Assembly (NCBI RefSeq): GCF_014773245.1
Contig: NZ_JACWMX010000005.1
Span: 310,001-374,000 of the forward strand
Origin: Mucilaginibacter glaciei
GTDB taxonomy: Bacteria > Bacteroidota > Bacteroidia > Sphingobacteriales > Sphingobacteriaceae
Direction: 5' to 3'
Length of the DNA: 64,000 nucleotides
Below, piece by piece: positions 24,742-34,475 of the stretch. The translations under genes and the position numbers were made by a program. The notes beneath the pieces are model-generated. The model had not been told where the DNA came from and did no database searches. It was given only the letters and a program-made list of their open reading frames with translations. Numbering within the stretch: position 1 is the stretch's first letter; every line of letters starts with the position of its first letter.

Positions 24742-25671
24742 ATGGAAATTACATGGAAAGGGGTTTTCCCTGCGGTCACAACAAAGTTTACGACTGATGA
24801 TCAATTAGACCTGGGTGCTTTTGATAAAGGTATTGAAGGACAGTTAGAAGCCGGCGTTGACGGTATTGTTTTGGGTGGATCATTAGGTGAAGCCAGTACC
24901 CTTACCAACGACGAAAAAATAACCCTGGTAAAACATACCGTGGAGTTATCTGCTGGCCGCGTACCGGTAGTTTTTAACATTGCCGAGCAAGGCACTAAAG
25001 CAGCGATCGAATTAGCGAAGCGTGCCTTAGATAATGGTGCCGACGGACTAATGGTGTTACCCCCTATGCGTTATAAAGCCGATGATAAAGAAACGGTAAC
25101 CTATTTTACCGAGATAGCCAAAAACGTACCCTTGCCCATCATGATATACAATAACCCGGTTGACTATGCCATTAACGTTACCATGGATATGTTTGGCGAA
25201 TTGGCTGCACAAAGCAATATTGTAGCTATTAAAGAATCGTCAAGGGATATCAGCAACATTACCCGTTTGTACAACCGGTTTGGTAACCGTTTTAACGTGT
25301 TTACCGGTGTTGATACCCTGGCTATGGAAAGCCTGAGCGTGGGTGCTGTAGGCTGGCTGGCCGGTTTGGTTAACGCATTCCCAAAAGAAACCGTGGCTAT
25401 ATACCGGTTGATGAAGGCCAACAGATACGAGGAGGCCCTGGCGATATACCGTTGGTTTTTACCCGTGCTGGAGCTGGATATCCACCCTAAATTAGTGCAG
25501 TACATTAAACTGGCCGAGAGCAGGACGGGTTTAGGTACCGAGCATGTAAGGGCACCACGCCTGGCACTTACCGGCGACGAGCGCACACGCATCTTATCTA
25601 TTATAGATACCGCTATAGCCAACAGGCCGGAATTACCCGCAGATAGCTGGGGAGTTACCGAAAAGGCATAA
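24742..25671 (+). CDS. DHDPS-family pyrroline-4-hydroxy-2-carboxylate deaminase (probable)
   Basis: A 309-residue TIM-barrel enzyme of the dihydrodipicolinate synthase/N-acetylneuraminate lyase family. The Schiff-base lysine is K164 (NIVAIKESS) and the partner tyrosine Y136 (LPIMIYNNP); the GGSLGEASTLT substrate loop is at 45-54. In a cluster with hydroxyproline epimerase, D-hydroxyproline dehydrogenase and a semialdehyde dehydrogenase, this family member converts pyrroline-4-hydroxy-2-carboxylate to 2-oxoglutarate semialdehyde with loss of ammonia. The assignment of the reaction rests on context. It is the first gene of a tightly spaced four-gene operon. Confidence 0.85.
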   Translation: MEITWKGVFPAVTTKFTTDDQLDLGAFDKGIEGQLEAGVDGIVLGGSLGEASTLTNDEKITLVKHTVELSAGRVPVVFNIAEQGTKAAIELAKRALDNGADGLMVLPPMRYKADDKETVTYFTEIAKNVPLPIMIYNNPVDYAINVTMDMFGELAAQSNIVAIKESSRDISNITRLYNRFGNRFNVFTGVDTLAMESLSVGAVGWLAGLVNAFPKETVAIYRLMKANRYEEALAIYRWFLPVLELDIHPKLVQYIKLAESRTGLGTEHVRAPRLALTGDERTRILSIIDTAIANRPELPADSWGVTEKA

Positions 25672-25681
25672 ATTTGATCAA

Positions 25682-27256
25682 ATGACAGAAAATACATCAA
25701 CAAGTTTTGCTATATCCACGGCAGGCCAAAGAACATTTAGTGCCGTCGAAGCTGCAACCGGTGCAGCATTGGAAGGCGCGTTTGCCTGCGCCACCATGGA
25801 AGATATTGATCTGGTAATGCAGTTGGCAGCAGCAGCTTACCCAGTATATAAAAGTATTGGTAAAGAAAAAAAATCGGCCTTTTTACGGGCCATTGCTCAG
25901 GAGATAGAAGCTTTAGGCGATGCGCTGATTGAACGGGCATCTGCTGAAAGTGGATTGCCTTTGGCACGTTTACAGGGCGAGCGCGGCCGCACCTGTGGCC
26001 AGCTGCGCATGTTTGCCGATCTGGTGGATGAGGGGTCATGGGTTGAGGCTGTAATTGATACAGCCCTTCCCGAAAGGCAGCCGTTGCCCCGCCCCGATCT
26101 GCGTAAAATGCTGGTGGCGCTTGGGCCGGTGGTGGTTTTTGGTGCAAGTAATTTCCCGCTGGCATTTTCAGTGGCCGGTGGCGATACCGCTTCGGCATTG
26201 GCAGCAGGTTGCCCGGTAGTGGTAAAGGCGCACAGCGCACACCCGGGCACCAGTGCACTGGTAGCGGATGCCATTATGAAGGCAGCAAAGGCTACCGCTA
26301 TGCCTGATGGCGTTTTCGCTATCCTTTTTGACGATGGCTTTACCGTTGGCGAAGCATTGGTAAAACACGAGTTGACCAAAGCGGTAACCTTTACGGGATC
26401 ATTTAAAGGAGGTATGGCCCTGCATGAGATTGCGCAGCAGCGCAAGCAACCTATACCGGTATTTGCCGAAATGGGCAGCATTAACCCGGTAATATTTTTA
26501 CCCGGAATTTTAGAAAGCCAACCCGAAGAATTGGCTAAGCAATACGCGGCATCCATTACTCTGGGTGCAGGCCAGTTTTGCACCAACCCTGGCTTACTTT
26601 TAGCCATCCGATCGGAAGGGCTTAACCGTTTTGAGGATGCTTTGGCCGCGGCAATATCGACTGTAGCATCCGCAACAATGCTTACCAAAGGTATCCAGGA
26701 TAACTTTAGTAAATTATCTGACGGGATGCTGAAAGAAACAGGTGCCGAATTGCTGGTGAAGGGCGCGCAGCCTGCAAACGCCAACCAGGTTACACCGGTG
26801 ATTGTTAAAACAACGGCTGCAGAATTTTTGGCCAATCCCAAATTCAGTCACGAAGTTTTCGGTCCTTACTCCTTATTGGTTGTGGCAGATGATTTGGCAC
26901 AATTGGAGCAGATCGTAGCTGCATCAGAGGGGCAACTCACCGTAACCCTAATGGCGCGGGAAACAGAGTTAGCTCAATATCAACCGTTAATTGATAAAGC
27001 TTTAGCCATTGCCGGGCGATTGATATTAAACAACGTCCCTACCGGTGTAGAGGTTTGTGCAGCAATGCAGCACGGCGGCCCGTTCCCGGCTACATCCGAT
27101 AGCCGCTTTACTTCCGTTGGTACATCGGCTATCCGCCGTTTTGTACGCCCGGTAAGCTGGCAAAACTGGCAGCAGCAATTACTGCCCAATGAATTGAAAG
27201 ACGGCAACCCGCTAAAGATCTGGCGTACGGTTAACCAGCAATTTACAAAGGACTAA
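25682..27256 (+). CDS. 2-oxoglutarate semialdehyde dehydrogenase (NADP+), aldehyde dehydrogenase family
   Basis: A 524-residue aldehyde dehydrogenase. Catalytic residues are visible: N157 in FGASNFPLAFS, E263 in FAEMGSINP and nucleophile C300 in GAGQFCTNPG. The length and the SNFPLAFSVAGGDTASALAAGCPVVVKAHSAHPGTS region are typical of the NADP+-dependent group that oxidises 2,5-dioxovalerate to 2-oxoglutarate. It would carry out the last step of hydroxyproline degradation, feeding the citric acid cycle. It begins 10 bases after the deaminase gene. Confidence 0.9.
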   Translation: MTENTSTSFAISTAGQRTFSAVEAATGAALEGAFACATMEDIDLVMQLAAAAYPVYKSIGKEKKSAFLRAIAQEIEALGDALIERASAESGLPLARLQGERGRTCGQLRMFADLVDEGSWVEAVIDTALPERQPLPRPDLRKMLVALGPVVVFGASNFPLAFSVAGGDTASALAAGCPVVVKAHSAHPGTSALVADAIMKAAKATAMPDGVFAILFDDGFTVGEALVKHELTKAVTFTGSFKGGMALHEIAQQRKQPIPVFAEMGSINPVIFLPGILESQPEELAKQYAASITLGAGQFCTNPGLLLAIRSEGLNRFEDALAAAISTVASATMLTKGIQDNFSKLSDGMLKETGAELLVKGAQPANANQVTPVIVKTTAAEFLANPKFSHEVFGPYSLLVVADDLAQLEQIVAASEGQLTVTLMARETELAQYQPLIDKALAIAGRLILNNVPTGVEVCAAMQHGGPFPATSDSRFTSVGTSAIRRFVRPVSWQNWQQQLLPNELKDGNPLKIWRTVNQQFTKD

Positions 27257-27257
27257 C

Positions 27258-28259
27258 ATGGCAGTAAAAACATTTTTTTGTGTAGACGCCCATACCTGCG
27301 GTAACCCGGTAAGGTTGGTGGCAGGCGGGGGGCCGGTTTTGTATGGTGCAAACATGAGCGAAAAGCGCCAGCATTTTTTAAAGGAGTATGACTGGATCCG
27401 TAAGGGGCTTATGTTTGAACCCCGCGGGCACGATATGATGTCGGGCAGTATTTTATATCCGCCTCATAACCCCGATAATGATGTCGCCGTGCTGTTTATT
27501 GAAACCAGCGGTTGCCTGCCCATGTGCGGCCACGGCACTATCGGCACCATTACAATAGCTATCGAGGAGGGTTTGATACAACCTAAAATACCCGGCGTTG
27601 TGCGGATGGAAGCACCGGCCGGCCTGGTATTGATAGAGTATAAACAGGAGGGCGCCAAGGTTACCTCGGTAAAGCTCACCAACGTACCATCGTACCTGGC
27701 GGCAGAAAACCTGGAGGTGGAATGCCCCGATTTAGGAAAACTAACCTTTGATGTAAGTTACGGTGGGAATTATTATGCCATTGTTGACCCGCAGGCAAAC
27801 TTTAGCGGACTGGAAAACTATGCTGCCGACCAGCTGATTGCCTGGAGCCGCGAACTGCGCAAACGCATTAATGAGCAATACACGTTTGTACATCCGCAAA
27901 ACCCTACCATAAATACGTGTACACACATTCTATGGGCTGGGAAAACACTATCTGCAGATGCTACGGCCCGTAACGCCGTATTTTATGGCGATAAGGCAAT
28001 AGACCGCTCGCCTTGCGGCACGGGTACTTCGGCACGTATGGCGCAATGGTTTGCCAAAGGTAAACTCAAACAAGGCGACGAGTTTATCCATGAAAGCATC
28101 ATCGGCAGCAAGTTTATTGGCAGGGTAGAGGATGTGGTTGATATGGCCGGGTTTACAGCTATTGTACCCAGCATTGAAGGCTGGGCAAGGGTTTATGGCT
28201 ATAACACAATTAAAATTGATGACGACGACCCGTATGCTTACGGGTTCCAGGTAATTTAA
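27258..28259 (+). CDS. 4-hydroxyproline 2-epimerase
   Basis: A 333-residue proline racemase-family enzyme. Both catalytic cysteines are present, C90 in MCGHGTIG and C253 in SPCGTGTSAR, which points to an epimerase/racemase rather than a 3-hydroxyproline dehydratase (which has Thr at the second site). Further family segments are DAHTCGNPVRLV and EPRGHDMMSG. It converts trans-4-hydroxy-L-proline to cis-4-hydroxy-D-proline, the first step of the pathway. One base separates it from the preceding stop and one from the next gene. Confidence 0.92.
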   Translation: MAVKTFFCVDAHTCGNPVRLVAGGGPVLYGANMSEKRQHFLKEYDWIRKGLMFEPRGHDMMSGSILYPPHNPDNDVAVLFIETSGCLPMCGHGTIGTITIAIEEGLIQPKIPGVVRMEAPAGLVLIEYKQEGAKVTSVKLTNVPSYLAAENLEVECPDLGKLTFDVSYGGNYYAIVDPQANFSGLENYAADQLIAWSRELRKRINEQYTFVHPQNPTINTCTHILWAGKTLSADATARNAVFYGDKAIDRSPCGTGTSARMAQWFAKGKLKQGDEFIHESIIGSKFIGRVEDVVDMAGFTAIVPSIEGWARVYGYNTIKIDDDDPYAYGFQVI

Positions 28260-28260
28260 T

Positions 28261-29508
28261 ATGCAGAAAGTAATTATTATTGGCGGGGGTATTATAGGGT
28301 TAAGCACGGCTTATTATTTGAATAAGGCAGGTGCCGATGTGACGGTGCTGGATAAGGGACTGTTGGATGATAACTGCTCGTTTGGCAATGCCGGGATGAT
28401 CGTACCCAGCCATTTTGTACCGCTTGCGGCACCAGGCATGGTAGAACAAGGCATCCGCTGGATGTTTGACAGCAAAAGCCCATTTTACGTCCGCCCTTCA
28501 TTTAACCTCGATTTGTTTTCATGGGGTATCAAGTTTTTAAAAAGTGCTAATAAAACCCATGTGGCAAAGGCCGCTGTTCCGTTGCGCGATCTATCGTTAT
28601 TGAGCAGTGCCCTTTATACCGATCTGGCAAAAGAAAAGTACCTGGAATTTGGCCTGGCCAATAATGGCATACTGATGCTTTATAAAACCGAAAAGGCGGG
28701 CGAAGAAGAAGTGCACCTTGCCGGGAAAGCGAAGGCGCTGGGCTTAGATGTGGAGGCCTTATCTGCCGACCAATGCCGCGCTTTACAGCCCGACCTGCAA
28801 TTAGATATTGCCGGTGCGGTGCATTACCGTTGCGACGGGCACTTAGCGCCGAACAATTTGATGCGTAATCTTACCGCCCTTCTTGAAAACGCAGGTGTTA
28901 AAATAGCACGCGGCAGCGAGGTTACAAAAATAGATCAGCATCAAGGCAAGATCACAGACGTGCATGCAGCTACCGGCACCTACCAGGCCGATGAAGTTGT
29001 AATAGCCGGAGGGGCATGGTCGCCCGCGATTACTAAATTGGTGGACTTAAACGTGCCGTTAATGCCGGGTAAAGGTTATTCGTTCATGTATGATGAACCC
29101 CAAAAACGCATGCATATCGCGTCGTTGTTGATGGAGGCACGGGTTTCCGTCACCCCTATGGGTAACCAGATCCGTTTTGGCGGTACTATGGAACTTGGCC
29201 CGATGAATGATAAGGTGAATATGAACAGGGTGAAAGGCATTGTCGAAGCTATCCCCAAATACTTTCCTGATCTGCGCCCTGCCGTCCCCGAAGTATCTAA
29301 GATCTGGCATGGTTTCCGGCCCTGCTCACCCGACGGTTTGCCTTACATAGGGCGGGCGGGCAAATATCAAAACCTGGTGATAGCCGGGGGCCATGGTATG
29401 ATGGGCTTGAGCTTAGGCCCTGCTACCGGAAAACTCGTTACCGAATTGATGACGGGCGCAAAGCCATCAATTGCCGTTGATGCTTTTAATCCTGATAGAT
29501 ACCTGTAA
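28261..29508 (+). CDS. FAD-dependent D-hydroxyproline dehydrogenase (DadA-like)
   Basis: A 415-residue DAO-family flavoenzyme. The N-terminus has the dinucleotide-binding motif VIIIGGGIIGLSTAYYL and the ribose-binding VLDKG. The C-terminal part shows WHGFRPCSPDGLPYIGR and the Gly-rich GGHGMMGLSLGPATGKLV, typical of D-amino acid dehydrogenases. In this cluster it should oxidise cis-4-hydroxy-D-proline to the pyrroline intermediate used by the deaminase. It is the last gene of the operon; a weak 6-bp stem-loop (29508-29528, ATTACC/GGTAAT) follows. Confidence 0.9.
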   Translation: MQKVIIIGGGIIGLSTAYYLNKAGADVTVLDKGLLDDNCSFGNAGMIVPSHFVPLAAPGMVEQGIRWMFDSKSPFYVRPSFNLDLFSWGIKFLKSANKTHVAKAAVPLRDLSLLSSALYTDLAKEKYLEFGLANNGILMLYKTEKAGEEEVHLAGKAKALGLDVEALSADQCRALQPDLQLDIAGAVHYRCDGHLAPNNLMRNLTALLENAGVKIARGSEVTKIDQHQGKITDVHAATGTYQADEVVIAGGAWSPAITKLVDLNVPLMPGKGYSFMYDEPQKRMHIASLLMEARVSVTPMGNQIRFGGTMELGPMNDKVNMNRVKGIVEAIPKYFPDLRPAVPEVSKIWHGFRPCSPDGLPYIGRAGKYQNLVIAGGHGMMGLSLGPATGKLVTELMTGAKPSIAVDAFNPDRYL

Positions 29509-29570
29509 TTACCTTAAAATAGGGTAATCATATATTTATGGGTTAATATGCGGTAGGTTTTAGTATTTTT

Positions 29571-30452
29571 ATGAAAATGAATGTACTTGAATTTACCATA
29601 CCGGTAGCGCACGATCAATCTGTTATTGTGCAGGAGGATGCGATGCCTTATTTTTATCCGTACCTGCACCGGCACAACGAGGCACAGCTGATTTGGATAT
29701 TAGAGGGAGAAGGTACCTTAATTGCCGGTACAGATATCCATACGTTTAATTCCAACGATATCTTCTTGCTGGGTGCTAATCAGCCGCACCTTTTTAAGAG
29801 TAATCCCGATTATTTCTCTGCCGAAAGTAATAAGCAGATCAGATCTGTAATGGTGTTCTTTAACCCCTACGGCAACCTGGCACCCCTGTTTCAACTGCCC
29901 GAAATGGTTAGCTTGCTGGCATTCATACGCCAGCACAGCGGTGGTTTTAAATTGCCGGCGACTTACGTAACCGCTGTATCTCAATTAATTTTAGCTATTC
30001 AAACAGCGACAGACGCGGAACGGATAACACGTTTTATAGAATTGCTAACCAATTTATACCAGTTTAACAGTAAATTTACTCCGCTATCAGCCGCAGCCCT
30101 AACCCAGGTGAGCGAAAACGAGGGCATCCGGATCAGTAATATTTACAATTATGTAATGCATAATTTAGATAAAGCCATCACCCTTGACGACATTGCGCAC
30201 AAGGCAAATTTAACCCCACCCGCCTTTTGCCGTTATTTTAAAAAGCATACGGGCAGCACATTTATTACTTTTTTAAACCAACTGCGGGTAAATGAGGCCT
30301 GCAAAAAATTAACATCTGGTAAAGATGAGGCCGTTGCTATGATAGCCTACGGCTGCGGGTTTAACAGCATCACCAATTTTAACCGGATCTTTAAAGATGT
30401 TACCGGCGTTTCCCCGCGCGAATATCTGAACCACTACAAAGGGAACTACTGA
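29571..30452 (+). CDS. AraC-family transcriptional regulator of the hydroxyproline cluster
   Basis: A 293-residue regulator. The N-terminal cupin-like sensor domain (about 10-110) has the HRHNEAQLIWILEGEGTLIAG segment. The C-terminal AraC DNA-binding domain (about 190-290) has two helix-turn-helix units, ITLDDIAHKANLTPPAFCRYFKKHTGSTF and VAMIAYGCGFNSITNFNRIFKDVTGVSPREYL. It follows the catabolic operon by 62 bases on the same strand and is the likely activator, probably responding to hydroxyproline or a pathway intermediate. The effector is inferred from position only. Confidence 0.9.
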   Translation: MKMNVLEFTIPVAHDQSVIVQEDAMPYFYPYLHRHNEAQLIWILEGEGTLIAGTDIHTFNSNDIFLLGANQPHLFKSNPDYFSAESNKQIRSVMVFFNPYGNLAPLFQLPEMVSLLAFIRQHSGGFKLPATYVTAVSQLILAIQTATDAERITRFIELLTNLYQFNSKFTPLSAAALTQVSENEGIRISNIYNYVMHNLDKAITLDDIAHKANLTPPAFCRYFKKHTGSTFITFLNQLRVNEACKKLTSGKDEAVAMIAYGCGFNSITNFNRIFKDVTGVSPREYLNHYKGNY

Positions 30453-30465
30453 TAAATAGGCGGCA

Positions 30466-31356
30466 TTAGTAGTCCAGTTCGGCCTGATGTTTTTTAATAA
30501 AGTCGGCCATTTTTACGGGTTGCTCTCCTGTAATTTGGGCAAAGTTGTCAAAAGTATCGTCGGCACCGGGGATGGTACCGGCGGCGTACCGTTTCCAATG
30601 TTCATATACGCAACCCATGTAAGCCATCTCTGCCCCGGCATCGATCATCGATTGTAAAAACACTTCGGGCGCTAAAGGCTCATATCTAAAAGGTTTGCCA
30701 ATAATAGCGGTCATCATGGTTGCCATTTCATCAAACGTCACCGCGTCATAACCTAACCGGTAAGTTTGCCCGCTGTGTTTCTCGGGATACGCCAGCGCTA
30801 AGGCAGCCACTTTTGCTACATCATCAACATCCACCCAGCTTAATCTGGCGCCCTCTACATAAGCATGGATAATGCCGTTTTCAATAGCTTTTTTACCGCC
30901 GTAACTCAATATGTTTTGCATAAAGGTTTCGGGGCGTAAATGGGTGTATGAAAAGCCCGCCCATTCAATGTAGCGTTCTACCAGCTGGTGCCAGGCCCAG
31001 TGCGCAACGGTAGTGTCGTCGCGGCCGCAGGCGCCTAAATGCACCACATGCTGTACCCCTGCTTTTTTGGCGCTGTCTAAGATAGCTTTGCTTTGCCTTA
31101 ACATATCAACCGTGTAACCGGTAACGATCAACAGCCTGTCGACGCCTTGGAGCGCGGCCGTGTAAGTGCTTTCATCATCAAAATCAAGGATAACGGTCTC
31201 AATTCCGCGGGCATTAAAAGCCGCCACTTTTTGGGGCGAATGTACCGCCGCTATAATTTCAAGCTCCTTATTTGAAAGCAAATTGGCTATGGTTTTACTA
31301 CCTACCTGCCCGGTTGCCCCGGTAATGAGTACTCTTGGCCGTTTTGTATTTGACAT
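30466..31356 (-). CDS. NmrA-like NAD(P)-binding oxidoreductase (atypical SDR)
   Basis: A 296-residue Rossmann-fold protein. The nucleotide-binding motif VLITGATGQVGSKTI is at the N-terminus, followed by VILDFDDESTYTAALQGVDRLLIVTGY and the VVHLGACGRDD region typical of the NmrA/QOR2-like atypical short-chain dehydrogenases. There is no canonical YxxxK pair at the usual position, so it may be a quinone or azo reductase, or a redox sensor. The start at ATG 31356 (MSNTKRPRV) is preferred to an upstream TTG. It follows a Crp/Fnr-type regulator gene by about 75 bases on the same strand, which may control it. Confidence 0.82.
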   Translation of the reverse strand: MSNTKRPRVLITGATGQVGSKTIANLLSNKELEIIAAVHSPQKVAAFNARGIETVILDFDDESTYTAALQGVDRLLIVTGYTVDMLRQSKAILDSAKKAGVQHVVHLGACGRDDTTVAHWAWHQLVERYIEWAGFSYTHLRPETFMQNILSYGGKKAIENGIIHAYVEGARLSWVDVDDVAKVAALALAYPEKHSGQTYRLGYDAVTFDEMATMMTAIIGKPFRYEPLAPEVFLQSMIDAGAEMAYMGCVYEHWKRYAAGTIPGADDTFDNFAQITGEQPVKMADFIKKHQAELDY

Positions 31357-31430
31357 GCCACAAAGATACCCCTGCAAAAGTTAACGGCTCTTGATCTAAA
31401 TCAACAAATACAATTATTATGTTAAGCCTG

Positions 31431-32012
31431 TTATTTGCGGTGGGCAATATTTTTTTTGATGCGGCTTAACGTTTCGGGCGCAAGGCCGAGGTAAGAGGCG
31501 ATCAGATTCTGAGGCACCCTTTGCACAAGTGCCGGGTTACTTTCCATCAGGCTGATGTATTTTTCTTCGGCGGTATGGGTGACAGAACTAATGAGCCTGC
31601 GCTCTTTGGTGAACAGGCTGTTTTGAAAAAGGATGCGGAAGTATCGGTCCATCTTAGGCACCTTTAAAGTCATTTCTTCAAACGCTTCGGCAGTGATCAG
31701 TAAAAGTTCGGCATCTTCAATGGCATCGATATTAATTACGGCCTTCTCGCCTGTAAAAAAACTGTGCATGTCCGATGTCCACCAACCTTCCCAGGCAAAC
31801 AAATTCATATGCTCGTCTCCCTTTTCATCTACATTGTAAGACCGCAGCAACCCCTTAGCTACAAAAGATAAATACTTGCAGGTATCACCCTCCTGCAGCA
31901 GGTATTGCCGTTTCCGGAGATTTTTTGGGGTAAAGTAGGTGCGTACCGTTTCCTGTTCCTCATCCGTCAGCGAAACCTTTTGTAGAATATGAGCAAACAG
32001 GACTTCAAACAT
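31431..32012 (-). CDS. Crp/Fnr-family transcriptional regulator
   Basis: A 193-residue protein with a cyclic-nucleotide-binding-like beta-barrel (about 20-120; LQEGDTCKYLSFVAKGLLRSYNVDEKGDEHM) and a short C-terminal helix-turn-helix (VPQNLIASYLGLAPETLSRIKK). This short form is very common in Bacteroidota, where the effector is usually unknown; no Cys cluster for iron-sulfur sensing is visible. It lies upstream of the NmrA-like gene on the same strand and is likely to regulate it. Confidence 0.9.
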   Translation of the reverse strand: MFEVLFAHILQKVSLTDEEQETVRTYFTPKNLRKRQYLLQEGDTCKYLSFVAKGLLRSYNVDEKGDEHMNLFAWEGWWTSDMHSFFTGEKAVINIDAIEDAELLLITAEAFEEMTLKVPKMDRYFRILFQNSLFTKERRLISSVTHTAEEKYISLMESNPALVQRVPQNLIASYLGLAPETLSRIKKNIAHRK

Positions 32013-32075
32013 CGCCGGATCTGATAATCGTGCAAATTAATGATTCCGTAGCGGCAATTATCAAAGCCGGGGGAT

Positions 32076-34475
32076 TTATTTGATCACCCATTCATGAATG
32101 CCGGTTGCGTTATCTGCAGGCAGGCGCAATTCCATTTTAATGGCTGTTGTATTAACCGGTTCAAACTTAACCATGTTCATTTTATCTTTCTCGTTTTGGT
32201 AGGGCGTGGTGTTTTTAACTTCAACCCATTGGCCGTCGCGTTTATAAAACAGTTTATAATTATCCGGGATGCGGCAGCCTCCCCAAGGTCCGTCATCAAA
32301 CCAGTACACCGACGATGATGAAATGGTATACGGCTTATCAAAATCATATTGCACAAATTCAGTCGTATTCTTTTTTGGCCACCAATGCATGTAAGGGTAA
32401 TTGGTGTCTTTGGAGTCGGCAGGTTCATACTGGTCTTTAATAGCGTTGAACATGCGCGTATTTTTCAATGACGACGATACCTTGCTTAAACTGGCAATGG
32501 TTGGCGCAGGCTTGGGCGTAACCGCGTTGTTTTCGTAGGGGATCCAAACGGTCATTTCACTGGGGCCGCGGTTAGCCCAGGCATAGTAGGGTATTGCCGT
32601 AACGTCCTGCTCGGTTTTGATCAGCGAGTCGGAATTGAGTTGCCGCCTGGTGCTTACCCCCTTAACTGTAATTACGTCGACCCCGTTTAACAAACCCGCG
32701 CGATATTGCGTTTTTACCAAGGCGTTGCGGGCAATCATGATGTTTTGTACAAGGCTATCTTTGTTATCCGGGCCTTCCAGGCAATAAATGATAGGGCCTT
32801 TTTCAAATGCAAAGCGGTTGCGGTCATCCTTCACATTGGGGTTGGCTAACACCTTCTGCACAGGCATAGGCAGCAGCAAAGTAAGCTTATCGCCTTTTTT
32901 CCAGGTCCTTTTTACCACGGCGTACCCTTTTTCGGTTTGATAGTTCATGGGGCTCCCATTCAGCAGCAAAGTTACCGGAAGGGTATTATTTGTATTGAAC
33001 GAATACAAATCGCCGGGTACGGGCTGTTGTTTTGCCCAGCCGGGGATTCGGATCCGCATGGTGAACTGCGCAGCTTTGTTGGGTGTAATTGCCAGATCCA
33101 CTTTTCCCTTCCAGGGATATTCAGTGGTTTGTTCTACCGTTACTTTACCGGTTTTGAGCGGTACGGTAGCCGTGCTGGTCATAAACAGGTTTACGTATAG
33201 GTCGTTATTGTTTTTTGCGTATACATAGCCCGGTACCGATGGTAAAAAGCGGGTCATATTGGAGATGCAGCAGGCGCAGCTAAACCACGCGCTTCGCTGG
33301 TGCTGAAACATGGACGACAACGGGTTTGGGTAAAAGAACCTATTGCCTGACAACGATACTCCGGAGAGCAAGCCGTTATACAAGGTCCTCTCCAATACGT
33401 CGATATATTTGGCGTCGCCATGCAGTAAAAACATGCGGTTGTTCCAGTACACATTGCCTATCGCTGCACAGGTTTCGGCATAAGCCGACATATTAGGCAG
33501 TTCATAAGCCTTACCAAAAGCCTCGCCGTTACCTGTGGCACCAATGCCGCCCGTGATGTAAAGTTTCTTATCCGTAACATCATCCCAGATATCATCTATG
33601 GCTGTCAGGTATTTGGTATCGCCTGTGAGCGCGGCGATATCGGCCATGCCGGTGTACATATACGCAGCCCTTACCGCATGCCCTACGGCTTCATGCTGAT
33701 CTACCACCCGTTTATCGGCCTGGTTGTAAGCGTCGCCTTTAGGCCCCCTTACGTCCAGAAAAAATTTAGCCAGATCCAGGTAATTTTTGTTGCCGGTTAC
33801 CCGGTACATTTTTGATAAGCCGATCTCTACAATCTGATGGCCGGGATATTCCTGCAACTTGCCCGGCCCGAAAACACGCACCAGCAGGTCGGCATTTTTT
33901 ATGGCGATATTGAGAAAGTTTTTTTTGCCCGTGGCCTGGTAATGGGCCGTAGCGGCCTCAAACAAATGCCCCGAATTATACAACTCATGGCTCAACTCTT
34001 CTTCCTTTTCCCATCTTTTAGCACCAATCCACTCATGCGGTTTAGCGGCTTTCACGGTGCGGAAGGTATACAGATAGCCGTCTTTTTCTTGTGCTGCGCC
34101 GATTATGGTGATCAGCGAGTCGACGTATTTATCGAGCTTCGGGTTCTTTTTAACCTGCATAGCGTAGGATGCACCCTCGATCACTTTGTAAATATCCGTA
34201 TCATCAAACGGGAAATCGCTCAGTTTATCGCCGCTTAACTGCCCGGCGGCCCGCAGAAAGTTATCTACCCGGCCGTTTAATTTGCATTGCTGCAACGTGT
34301 ACGGTATGGTCACATTCGCGTTCACCTCCATTTTAGGTTCCCAGAAATGATCATGCACATGTACGCTGGTAAACGATACCGGCTGAATAGGGTAATCCTT
34401 ATTTTGAGCAACAGCGGTTGTGTTTATTGCCGTTACCGATAGCAGGGCAAAAGCGGCAGCAGATAAGATTTTCAT
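32076..34475 (-). CDS. GH127-family beta-L-arabinofuranosidase-like glycoside hydrolase with C-terminal F5/8-like domain
   Basis: A 799-residue secreted protein with a signal peptide (1-23, ending VAQ). The (alpha/alpha)6-barrel shows the GH127 active-site set: E334 and C336 in YAETCAAIG, and C402/C403 in WFSCACCISNMTR, matching the Glu-Cys-Cys-Cys zinc/thiolate site of characterised beta-L-arabinofuranosidases. A C-terminal region from about residue 690 (TTEFVQYDFDKPYTISSSSVYWFDDGPWGG to the end) resembles a discoidin (F5/8 type C) carbohydrate-binding domain. It probably acts on arabinose-containing plant glycans in the periplasm. There is no polysaccharide-utilisation locus around it. Linkage specificity is inferred. 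Confidence 0.88.
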   Translation of the reverse strand: MKILSAAAFALLSVTAINTTAVAQNKDYPIQPVSFTSVHVHDHFWEPKMEVNANVTIPYTLQQCKLNGRVDNFLRAAGQLSGDKLSDFPFDDTDIYKVIEGASYAMQVKKNPKLDKYVDSLITIIGAAQEKDGYLYTFRTVKAAKPHEWIGAKRWEKEEELSHELYNSGHLFEAATAHYQATGKKNFLNIAIKNADLLVRVFGPGKLQEYPGHQIVEIGLSKMYRVTGNKNYLDLAKFFLDVRGPKGDAYNQADKRVVDQHEAVGHAVRAAYMYTGMADIAALTGDTKYLTAIDDIWDDVTDKKLYITGGIGATGNGEAFGKAYELPNMSAYAETCAAIGNVYWNNRMFLLHGDAKYIDVLERTLYNGLLSGVSLSGNRFFYPNPLSSMFQHQRSAWFSCACCISNMTRFLPSVPGYVYAKNNNDLYVNLFMTSTATVPLKTGKVTVEQTTEYPWKGKVDLAITPNKAAQFTMRIRIPGWAKQQPVPGDLYSFNTNNTLPVTLLLNGSPMNYQTEKGYAVVKRTWKKGDKLTLLLPMPVQKVLANPNVKDDRNRFAFEKGPIIYCLEGPDNKDSLVQNIMIARNALVKTQYRAGLLNGVDVITVKGVSTRRQLNSDSLIKTEQDVTAIPYYAWANRGPSEMTVWIPYENNAVTPKPAPTIASLSKVSSSLKNTRMFNAIKDQYEPADSKDTNYPYMHWWPKKNTTEFVQYDFDKPYTISSSSVYWFDDGPWGGCRIPDNYKLFYKRDGQWVEVKNTTPYQNEKDKMNMVKFEPVNTTAIKMELRLPADNATGIHEWVIK

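Noticed and set aside
25897..26841. Long open frame on the minus strand (about 314 codons) opposite the aldehyde dehydrogenase gene
   Set aside because: It mirrors the high-GC coding of the dehydrogenase, has no start context, and its translation is low-complexity Ser/Ala/Pro without a domain.
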